From positions 1-5,384 of the forward strand of contig JAOZLQ010000156.1 in the NCBI GenBank assembly GCA_029934755.1: a stretch of 5,384 nucleotides of DNA. Reading direction: 5' to 3'. The notes under the pieces are model-generated. The model saw only the letters and a list, made by a program, of their open reading frames with translations, had not been told where the DNA came from and searched no databases. Source of the DNA: Desulfuromusa sp. Its GTDB lineage: Bacteria > Desulfobacterota > Desulfuromonadia > Desulfuromonadales > Geopsychrobacteraceae. Numbering within the stretch: the first letter of the stretch is position 1; every line of letters begins with the position of its first letter. This document shows, in pieces, positions 1 through 4,840 of the stretch. The position numbers and the translations under genes are program-made.

Positions 1-186
1 CGCACTACCTGTGGCAACCAGAACCCGTTCTCCGATTCCTGCACCAACAAGGTCTGCTGCGACAAAACTCTCTTTTTCTTCGTCCCGACAAACATCTAGC
101 CGCTGGACAATCATCAATTTAAGACCAGTCAGAGAATCATTCTTTCTCGTCGCCCATACATTACCAACCACATTGCCGATAATCAT
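1..186 (-). CDS. eutN: EutN/CcmL-family BMC-P pentameric shell vertex protein, C-terminus cut off by window edge
   Basis: The first 62 residues of a protein of the EutN/CcmL/PduN family, which form pentamers that cap the vertices of microcompartment shells. It starts MIIGNVVGNVWATRKNDSL, then TGLKLMIVQRLD, and AADLVGAGIGERVLVATGSA at the visible end. These match the family pattern of an N-terminal beta strand with G-V/N-V, the S-L-x-G-x-K-L turn and D-x-V-G-A-G-x-G-E-x-V. Family members are about 85-100 residues, so roughly a third is missing beyond position 1. The ATG directly follows the TAA of the previous gene (TAAATG), and GAGGTG (193-198) lies six bases upstream, so translation is coupled but has its own strong ribosome binding site. 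Naming follows the eut context. Confidence 0.93.
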   Translation of the reverse strand, partial: MIIGNVVGNVWATRKNDSLTGLKLMIVQRLDVCRDEEKESFVAADLVGAGIGERVLVATGSA

Positions 187-789
187 TTATTTCACCTCTT
201 TAGTTTTTTGAAGTTGAATGCCACGTTCTCTGGCACAATCAAGAGCAAGCGGAGTCAGTAGAGCATCGGATAAAACATGCAGAACAGAAACACCCTGCTG
301 GTGTGCTTCGATAACATCCCGTTCGGTGACCAACCGGCGACTCAATCGGGTAGTATTTTGCTTTTCCGCTGCAAATCGTTGCAGACCAAAACCACGGAGG
401 ATTTCCTCGTAGGATGCGTATAATTGATAGAGGGATTCCGCTGCAGTTTTACTGTATTGAAGATACTCAAATTCAAACACCTCAACGGTTTTCCCTGCGA
501 GCAACAAGTCCAACGCTTTTTTCAGCAGCGGTCCAGTTGTTCTCCCCAGAGCCAGATCTGCCATTTGACTACAGGATAAGAATGGTAAAATTGTCCGCGC
601 AGGAGCAATGATATCGCTAGCGGGGTCCCAGAAAACCACTTTGTCACTCTGCTCCAAATGCTGCAACACCGGTGCAACAGCGACATCATCCTGACGTGCC
701 AATATCAGAATCTGCTGACAATCTGGCGTTTCCTGAAGTTGTTTTAAAACTTCCCGAACTATAGTTTGAACTAAATCATCAATTGCCAT
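187..789 (-). CDS. Conserved BMC-locus protein of unknown function with N-terminal encapsulation peptide
   Basis: A 200-residue protein without a recognised enzyme motif. Its place between pduL and eutN, its length and its general look fit the 'ethanolamine utilization protein' family of unknown function found in Firmicute eut operons (TIGR02536, from memory). Residues 1-19 (MAIDDLVQTIVREVLKQLQ) form an amphipathic helix typical of BMC cargo targeting, so it probably acts inside the compartment. Residues 26-53 alternate hydrophobic and polar segments as in a Rossmann-like alpha/beta fold (QILILARQDD, KVVFWDPASD). Residues 153-193 carry LVTERDVIEA and LLTPLALDCARERGIQL, which resemble the N-terminal part of EutT. 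No transmembrane segment or signal peptide is seen; Cys24, Cys73 and Cys185 are scattered. The start at 789 is chosen over the Met at 798 because AAGGA lies eight bases before it but directly against the upstream one. Its TAA stop abuts the eutN ATG. Confidence 0.8.
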   Translation of the reverse strand: MAIDDLVQTIVREVLKQLQETPDCQQILILARQDDVAVAPVLQHLEQSDKVVFWDPASDIIAPARTILPFLSCSQMADLALGRTTGPLLKKALDLLLAGKTVEVFEFEYLQYSKTAAESLYQLYASYEEILRGFGLQRFAAEKQNTTRLSRRLVTERDVIEAHQQGVSVLHVLSDALLTPLALDCARERGIQLQKTKEVK

Positions 790-797
790 CGGCAACA

Positions 798-802
798 TCC
801 TT
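798..802 (-). promoter_or_regulatory. Ribosome binding site deciding the start of the unknown BMC-locus gene
   Basis: AAGGA is eight bases before the ATG at 787-789. An ATG at 796-798 in the same frame overlaps this motif and so cannot use it. The shorter form also gives an N-terminus that begins directly with the targeting helix. Confidence 0.65.
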
Positions 803-803
803 C

Positions 804-2162
804 TTACAGTAACTGACCTGTCATTTCAGGAGTCCAGCCACAAGCATTCCCCTCATCAAAATCTATGTGCATGGCAAGTCGATAGTTCTCATTGACACGC
901 ACCAGAACCTCTTCAAAAACCAATGCTCTGATATCACCGACCCGAATCCGAACCAGGTCCTGATCACTTACCCCCAGCCTGCTGGCATCATCAGGATGCA
1001 TATGAAGATGGCGGGCTGCAATGATCAACCCTTCTTCAAGGGTCAGGGTATCCATCTCGGTGGCAATTTGCAGACCTGCTGAGCCGGCGGTATCACCTGA
1101 CTGCCGAGTTGGGGGAGTAAGTCCAAGCACACGCGCATCAGTTGCAGAGATTTCCACTTGAGTTTTTCCTCTGGCAGGTCCAAGAATGGCAATATGATCG
1201 AGTGTTCCACCTGGGCCGATCAACCGAACCCGTTCCTTGCTCAGAAACTGTCCGGGCTGTGACAGTTCACGGACAGGGGTCAAGTCTGTCCCAAACAGTT
1301 TCTGCACAGCATCGGCACTAAGATGGACATGGCGTGCAGATAACTCGACCGGGATAACGTTCTCCGTGTCAGCAAATTCAGCTAGAACCTTGGTGACAAT
1401 TTTATCGAGAATCTGAGTATCCATACTCTCTTCATCTCCTCCTGTTTCCTGAGCTACTTTCAACATCATCACATAAATAACACTGCTCAATCGGTTCAAA
1501 GCCTGAATAATATCATTTCGCTCAACTCCACCTGCCCCCGAAAAAGCTGTCACCGCAGCAAGTTCAGCACTCCTCACCAGAGTCCGTAGGCGATTCAGGG
1601 AAAGAACGGTGAAATCCATTGTTGCTGAAATTTCAAGGTGCTCCAGGCCAAAATATTTCTGTGGATGATGAGATCGATCCCTTATTTCTGCTTCGTTGAA
1701 TCCAAGAAAATCACAGGGTTCCAAGGACTCACCAACAACTTCAGCCCGTAGGATTGCACGAATCCGATCCAGCAATTCTCCCAAGTTTTGACTCAGTGGC
1801 AAATCCCCGCTGTTAACCATCTGCTGCTGTAACAGTAAGATTTCTGCCTGTAACTGATCCAGCCAACCACGAAAAATAATTCGCGGGTGATCTTTTGGAA
1901 CCAACTGATTCCCTGTCAACTGGGTCAGACGCTCAGGCTTCACCGTATAGGTGGTTCCATCTGCAACAGCAACATATCTCTGCACAGAGTCGCTGCCTTC
2001 AGCAGCAGGATGTTCTCCACGGAGAATTTTGACCTGTCTATCGCTGAGGAACTGAGCCCCCGCAGGAGTCAAAATCTGACCCTCATGGAGGTAAAATATT
2101 TCAGGAATCTCTTGCAAAAAACTTTTTCTTAAAAAAGATTCCGTGATGATTTTTTCAATCAC
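804..2162 (-). CDS. eutT-pduL: EutT-PduL fusion: cobalamin adenosyltransferase joined to BMC phosphotransacylase
   Basis: A continuous 452-residue frame holding two proteins that are normally separate. Residues 1-240 match EutT, which makes adenosylcobalamin, the cofactor of ethanolamine ammonia-lyase. Recognisable segments are ITESFLRKSF (6-15), LTPAGAQFLSDRQVKI (31-46), LTQLTGNQLVPKDHPRIIFR (79-98), ILRAEVVGESL (137-147) and DIIQALNRLSSVIYVMM (217-233). The Cys-rich metal motif of Salmonella EutT is absent. Residues 247-452 match PduL, which converts acyl-CoA plus phosphate to acyl-phosphate plus CoA. Expected metal ligands are present: SARHVHLS (H278, H280), Q335-E337, ARHLHMH (H385, H387) and MHIDFDEGNA (H432). 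Between them, residues 247-265 (MDTQILDKIVTKVLAEF and following) are PduL's usual N-terminal encapsulation helix, here internal. The GTG start overlaps the previous stop (GTGA), with AAAGGG five bases upstream. A separate PduL from the internal ATG at 1424 is possible. Both domain calls are strong; whether the fusion is biological or a sequencing error at the junction is unproven. Confidence 0.9.
   Translation of the reverse strand: MIEKIITESFLRKSFLQEIPEIFYLHEGQILTPAGAQFLSDRQVKILRGEHPAAEGSDSVQRYVAVADGTTYTVKPERLTQLTGNQLVPKDHPRIIFRGWLDQLQAEILLLQQQMVNSGDLPLSQNLGELLDRIRAILRAEVVGESLEPCDFLGFNEAEIRDRSHHPQKYFGLEHLEISATMDFTVLSLNRLRTLVRSAELAAVTAFSGAGGVERNDIIQALNRLSSVIYVMMLKVAQETGGDEESMDTQILDKIVTKVLAEFADTENVIPVELSARHVHLSADAVQKLFGTDLTPVRELSQPGQFLSKERVRLIGPGGTLDHIAILGPARGKTQVEISATDARVLGLTPPTRQSGDTAGSAGLQIATEMDTLTLEEGLIIAARHLHMHPDDASRLGVSDQDLVRIRVGDIRALVFEEVLVRVNENYRLAMHIDFDEGNACGWTPEMTGQLL
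1368..1424 (-). other. Internal PduL-type encapsulation peptide within the fusion
   Basis: Codes for residues 247-265 of the fusion, beginning Met-Asp and continuing TQILDKIVTKVLAEF. The hydrophobic spacing (I251, L252, I255, V256, V259, L260) resembles the N-terminal targeting helix of Salmonella PduL, MDKELLQSTVRKVLDEM as I recall it. It sits between the EutT and PduL domains, an unusual place for such a helix. Confidence 0.7.
1436..1443 (-). promoter_or_regulatory. Internal Shine-Dalgarno sequence before the PduL part of the fusion
   Basis: AGGAGGAG lies inside the eutT-pduL frame, with its last G eleven bases before the in-frame ATG at 1422-1424. That ATG is exactly where a free-standing PduL would begin, with its encapsulation peptide. 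The spacing is somewhat long but usable. It could drive a 206-residue PduL (804-1424) besides the fusion protein, or be a relic of formerly separate genes. Confidence 0.5.
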
Positions 2163-2446
2163 TTAGACCCTTTACCTGGCAGGATCAATTCAATCTCATC
2201 ATGAGGTCGTGGAATAACATGGACACTGACCACTTCCCCAATTTTAGCGGCAGCAGCAGCCCCGGCATCAGTCGCAGCCTTAACTGCACCGACATCACCA
2301 CGAACCAGAATAGCAACCAATCCGCTACCAACCTGGGTCTTGCCTATCAATGTGACATTAGCAGACTTTACCATGGCATCTGCTGCTTCCAATGCTGCAA
2401 CAAAGCCCCTTGTTTCCACCATTCCGAGCGCAGTTAATACGGCCAT
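2159..2446 (-). CDS. eutM: BMC-H shell protein of the EutM/PduA type (second tandem copy)
   Basis: A 95-residue BMC-H protein, clearly a duplicate of the gene just upstream (79 of the first 90 residues identical). It keeps the same fold markers: ALGMVETRGF, SANVTLIGKTQVG, pore loop GSG (40-42), VRGDVGAVKAATDAGAA and VHVIPRPHDEIE. The C-terminal few residues (GKGSK) differ from the KLKG end of the first copy, so the two are likely to form hexamers with different edges or pores, or mixed hexamers. AAAGGAG lies nine bases before the ATG. The 66-base gap before it is the longest in the window and holds no terminator. Its TGA stop overlaps the GTG start of the fusion gene in the sequence GTGA, so translation of the two is probably coupled. 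Confidence 0.93.
   Translation of the reverse strand: MAVLTALGMVETRGFVAALEAADAMVKSANVTLIGKTQVGSGLVAILVRGDVGAVKAATDAGAAAAAKIGEVVSVHVIPRPHDEIELILPGKGSK
2168..2173 (-). promoter_or_regulatory. Ribosome binding site for the GTG start of eutT-pduL
   Basis: AAAGGG within the last codons of the upstream shell gene, five bases before the GTG at 2160-2162. No in-frame ATG occurs nearby, and the resulting N-terminus aligns with that of EutT. The GTGA stop-start overlap supports coupled, probably reduced, translation relative to the shell genes. Confidence 0.65.
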
Positions 2447-2512
2447 TGTCTATTTCTCCTTTAGATCAAGATTCTGTTTATTGTCCCCTACGAGAAAGAA
2501 GGGAAAACGGTT

Positions 2513-2797
2513 CTACCCCTTCAATTTTGGCAGAAGAAGTTCCACCTCATCATGAGGCCTGGGGATGACATGGACACTGACCACTTCACCAACTTTGGCG
2601 GCGGCAGCAGCACCGGCATCAGCAGCAGCTTTAACTGCACCAACATCTCCACGGACCAGAATTGCAACCAACCCGGTACCAACCTGAGTTTTACCAATCA
2701 GCGTCACATTAGCCGCTTTCACCATGGCATCTGCTGCTTCTACCGCAGCGACAAAACCTCTTGTTTCTACCATCCCTATTGCACTTGATGTTGCCAT
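2513..2797 (-). CDS. eutM: BMC-H shell protein of the EutM/PduA type (first of two tandem copies)
   Basis: A 94-residue single BMC domain, the normal length for the hexameric proteins that tile the shell facets and let small substrates pass through a central pore. Hallmarks are AIGMVETRGF near the start, AADAMVKAANVTLIGKTQVG, the pore loop GTG (40-42), AILVRGDVGAVKAAADAGAA and VHVIPRPHDEVE at the end. It differs from the next gene at 11 of the first 90 residues, mostly conservatively. One difference is in the pore loop: Thr41 here, Ser41 in the next copy, as in PduA (GSG). It has a very strong ribosome binding site (AAGGAG, six bases before ATG) and a 54-base gap after eutE, which suits a highly made structural protein. 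EutM, PduA and PduJ types cannot be told apart by sequence alone; the name follows the eut context. Confidence 0.93.
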   Translation of the reverse strand: MATSSAIGMVETRGFVAAVEAADAMVKAANVTLIGKTQVGTGLVAILVRGDVGAVKAAADAGAAAAAKVGEVVSVHVIPRPHDEVELLLPKLKG

Positions 2798-2825
2798 TGT
2801 TTTCTCCTTCAGTTATTGAGCTTGT

Positions 2826-2850
2826 TTAAATTAACTACCGATAAATTTAA
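2826..2850 (-). repeat. AT-rich inverted repeat in the eutE to shell-gene gap
   Basis: TTAAATT and AATTTAA (2826-2832 and 2844-2850) form a perfect 7-base inverted repeat around an 11-base loop, just after the eutE stop and before the first BMC-H gene. The stem has only A-T pairs, so it would be weak in RNA, and no T-run makes it a terminator. It may be an mRNA processing or stability element, or chance in an AT-rich spacer. Confidence 0.3.
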
Positions 2851-2851
2851 C

Positions 2852-4297
2852 TCAGACATTAGTTGGAACATAGTTCATTTTTTTCAATTGTTCGAATACC
2901 AGTCTGCTGATCGCTTCGACATCAACACCATTATTATCAGTCTGCTGCTCAGAAGCACTGTCCAAACCATAGGCCACATAACGAATATTAAAGAGATGCT
3001 TGACCCCTACATTATCCGTCGTTGAACTCCCTCCTACAGGACCACATCCCAGAGTGAGAGAAGGATCAAGATTGGTACTGACACCAACGGCACCAAGGCT
3101 TGAAGGGGTATTGACCAACAGCCTCGAAACCGGCTGATTCAAACTAAAATGGCGAATAATCTCTTCGTTGTTGGAATGGATAGCCATGGAGTGACCCAGC
3201 CCCCCATTTTGCAGCAGTTGATTGCAAAGATTACCTGCTGCTTGCCAATCAGACACTGTATAGAACCCAAGCAGAGAAGTCAGTTTTTCATAAGAAAACG
3301 GGTAACCTGCCCCAACACCCTGCTCTTCATAAATCAGCAACCGGGTTCCAGAGGGAATTTCGATGCCAGCCATCTGCGCCAGAGTACTTGCAGGTTGTCC
3401 CACAATAGCTGGGTTCATACTCCCCCTTGGACCTGTCATCAAACCCTTAATCTTTTCAGCAGCAGCACCTTCAAGAAAATAGCAACCTTCAGCAAGTAGA
3501 GCTTTTTTGACTTCAGCGGCGATAGATTCCTCGGTAACAATCGCCTGCTCTGAAGAACAGACAGTTCCATAATCAAAGGTTTTACCTGCCATAACACGCC
3601 GCACAGCAACCTGAACATCAGCACTCTTTTCAATAAAAACCGGGACATTTCCTGGCCCAACTCCCAGAGCAGGAGTTCCGGAGCTATAAGCAGCTTTCAC
3701 CATTGCCGGGCCACCTGTCGCGAGGATCAGATCTGCGTGCTGCATCAACTCTCCGGTTCCCTCAAGGGTCGGCATGGTTATCATACTGACCAGATCCTCA
3801 GAAATATGCAGCTCTTTGAGAACTTGATGGATAATAGCAACCGTTTTACCAATACATTTTGTAGCTGTCGGATGAGGGCTGAAAACAACTCCATTACCTG
3901 CTTTGAGTGCGATCAGCGCCTTATAAATGGTTGTTGAAGTCGGATTGGTCGAGGGGATGAGAGCTGCGACTACACCCGCCGGGATAGCAATCATATCAAT
4001 TTTTTGCTGCCGATCTTCGGCAATAACTCCAATTGTCTTCAGAGCATGAATACGCTCATAAAGTTTCTCAGATGCCAACAGATTTTTTTGCTTTTTGTCT
4101 TCCCAGTTTCCATATCCAGTTTCCTCAACAGCTAACTTTGCAAGATCTTCGGCCATAGCGGTCATGACTTTAGAGATTGCCTGGACAACTTGATCGATCT
4201 GCACCTGATTCAATTTGGCAAAACCAAGTTGAGCGGAACGAGCTTTCCGAACCAGATCTCTGGCTTCCTGGATCGAGGCTAAATCATTGTCTGCCAT
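2852..4297 (-). CDS. eutE: EutE, CoA-acylating acetaldehyde dehydrogenase with C-terminal encapsulation peptide
   Basis: Oxidises acetaldehyde with NAD+ and CoA to acetyl-CoA inside the microcompartment. The 481 residues are full length for the aldehyde dehydrogenase superfamily, acylating branch. Visible landmarks are PSTNPTSTTIYKALIALKAGN (115-135, cofactor region), LATGGPAMVKAAYSSG (192-207), GVGPGNVPV (212-220) and the active-site segment FDYGTVCSSEQAI with the predicted catalytic Cys247. The segments after the active site (NTPSSLGAVG, LTLGCGPVGGSSTTDNVG) look like the aldehyde dehydrogenase half of AdhE. E. coli EutE carries its targeting helix at the N-terminus, but here none is seen there. 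Instead, after a polar linker (448-456), residues 457-475 form an amphipathic helix typical of encapsulation peptides. AAGGAG lies eight bases before the ATG and overlaps the end of the eutK-like gene, with only five bases between the genes. Confidence is high for the reaction class; acetaldehyde as substrate is inferred from the eut neighbours. Confidence 0.94.
   Translation of the reverse strand: MADNDLASIQEARDLVRKARSAQLGFAKLNQVQIDQVVQAISKVMTAMAEDLAKLAVEETGYGNWEDKKQKNLLASEKLYERIHALKTIGVIAEDRQQKIDMIAIPAGVVAALIPSTNPTSTTIYKALIALKAGNGVVFSPHPTATKCIGKTVAIIHQVLKELHISEDLVSMITMPTLEGTGELMQHADLILATGGPAMVKAAYSSGTPALGVGPGNVPVFIEKSADVQVAVRRVMAGKTFDYGTVCSSEQAIVTEESIAAEVKKALLAEGCYFLEGAAAEKIKGLMTGPRGSMNPAIVGQPASTLAQMAGIEIPSGTRLLIYEEQGVGAGYPFSYEKLTSLLGFYTVSDWQAAGNLCNQLLQNGGLGHSMAIHSNNEEIIRHFSLNQPVSRLLVNTPSSLGAVGVSTNLDPSLTLGCGPVGGSSTTDNVGVKHLFNIRYVAYGLDSASEQQTDNNGVDVEAISRLVFEQLKKMNYVPTNV
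2873..2929 (-). other. C-terminal encapsulation peptide of EutE
   Basis: Codes for residues 457-475 of EutE (GVDVEAISRLVFEQLKKMN). The pattern of hydrophobic residues V458, V460, I463, L466, V467 and L471 every three to four positions, with charged residues between, and a polar linker before it match BMC cargo-targeting helices that bind the shell from inside. It resembles the N-terminal helix of the protein at 187-789 and the helix inside the EutT-PduL fusion. Confidence 0.75.
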
Positions 4298-4302
4298 ATT
4301 AT

Positions 4303-4839
4303 TTACTCCTTCTGCTTCTGGTAGTTGCTGATAATAGCGTCAATCAATTCATCTTTACGTGCTGATCTTATTGTATGCCGATCAAGAGATATTCCAGAAA
4401 ATTGTCTGGCCAATTCTCTGAGCTTGACAACGCTCATGCTGGACAACCCTTGCGGATCAAATTTAGGAATACTTTTTTCCGCAATACTTCTTTTAGACCG
4501 TTTCTGTTTTGGATTCGGATGCACAGAAGCAGCTTTTTTAGAAACATTTTTTTTGCCCTTCTGCTTAACATCATCAACCACAAAATCTAATCCTTCTGCG
4601 GTTCTGGCAATGACAGTTTGCGATTGAACCGAGCCAACCTGCTCTGCTGCACTGCAGCCTGATTCAACAGCAACCTTGACCGAACTGACATCCCCCGCAA
4701 GCAGAACTGAAACCAGACCGGAACCAACATAACAGCAACCGAGGAGTTCAACCTCAGCAGATTTGAGTGCTGCGTCAGCACCAGTCACCGCTGGAACAAA
4801 TCCGATCGTTTCAAAAATCCCTAAAGCCTTATTATTCAT
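4303..4839 (-). CDS. eutK: EutK-like BMC-H shell protein with basic linker and SAP/Rho_N-like C-terminal domain
   Basis: A 178-residue protein. Residues 1-86 are one BMC domain (ALGIFETIGFVPAVTGADAA, pore segment YVGSGLV at 37-43, then LLAGDVSSVKVAVESGCSAA), expected to form hexamers in the shell. Residues 91-128 form a disordered-looking linker with about 13 Lys/Arg. Residues 129-175 hold a small helical segment with the pattern LSSMSVVKLRELARQF followed by RKDELIDAII, which resembles SAP or Rho N-terminal nucleic-acid-binding domains. E. coli EutK (166 residues) has the same layout but a winged-helix-like tail, so the name rests on layout and position between eutL and eutE rather than on the tail. 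Two adjacent Cys (35-36) sit just before the pore loop. The frame is open upstream to a Met at 4926 inside eutL, but family alignment and an AAAGG nine bases upstream favour the ATG at 4839. BMC assignment is firm; tail function is inferred. Confidence 0.87.
   Translation of the reverse strand: MNNKALGIFETIGFVPAVTGADAALKSAEVELLGCCYVGSGLVSVLLAGDVSSVKVAVESGCSAAEQVGSVQSQTVIARTAEGLDFVVDDVKQKGKKNVSKKAASVHPNPKQKRSKRSIAEKSIPKFDPQGLSSMSVVKLRELARQFSGISLDRHTIRSARKDELIDAIISNYQKQKE
4315..4455 (-). other. SAP/Rho_N-like domain coding segment in the EutK-like gene
   Basis: Codes for residues 129-175. The helix with LSSMSVVKLRELARQF (132-147), a loop, and RKDELIDAIISNY (161-173) follow the helix-loop-helix layout of SAP and Rho N-terminal domains: a short helix ending in L-x-x-L-A, then a basic R-K-x-E-L-I-x-A-I helix. 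Together with the lysine-rich linker this suggests binding to RNA or DNA. The fold is inferred from pattern only. Confidence 0.55.
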
Positions 4840-4840
4840 G

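Noticed and set aside
790..798. Start of the unknown BMC-locus protein at the first in-frame Met (798)
   Set aside because: That ATG overlaps the AAGGA motif, so spacing would be impossible. The ATG at 789 has a spacing of eight bases.
2201..2437. Plus-strand open frame of 78 codons, with a similar one at 2552-2788
   Set aside because: Both are antisense to the two BMC-H genes. They resemble each other only because the shell genes are duplicates with Ala-rich codons, and neither has a ribosome binding site or a family resemblance.
2453..2497. TTTCTC and GAGAAA pair that could mask the ribosome binding site of the second BMC-H gene
   Set aside because: Only six pairs over a 33-base loop, mostly A-U, and purine-rich ribosome binding sites often find such partners by chance. 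Too weak to call a regulatory switch.
2447..2512. Possible terminator or promoter in the longest gap
   Set aside because: The best stem (TCCC / GGGA) is four pairs with a long loop and no T-run follows. No convincing -35/-10 pair was seen on the minus strand.
3149..3499. Plus-strand open frame of 116 codons
   Set aside because: It lies antisense within eutE, looks like random composition (many Gln, Cys, His, Ser) and matches no known protein pattern.
4303..4572. Possible Fe-S cluster tail on the EutK-like protein, as in PduK
   Set aside because: There is no Cys in residues 90-178, so no cluster can be bound there.
4325..4627. Plus-strand open frame of 100 codons
   Set aside because: It is antisense to the linker and tail of the EutK-like gene. 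Its Phe/Leu-rich stretch is just the complement of the Lys-rich linker codons.
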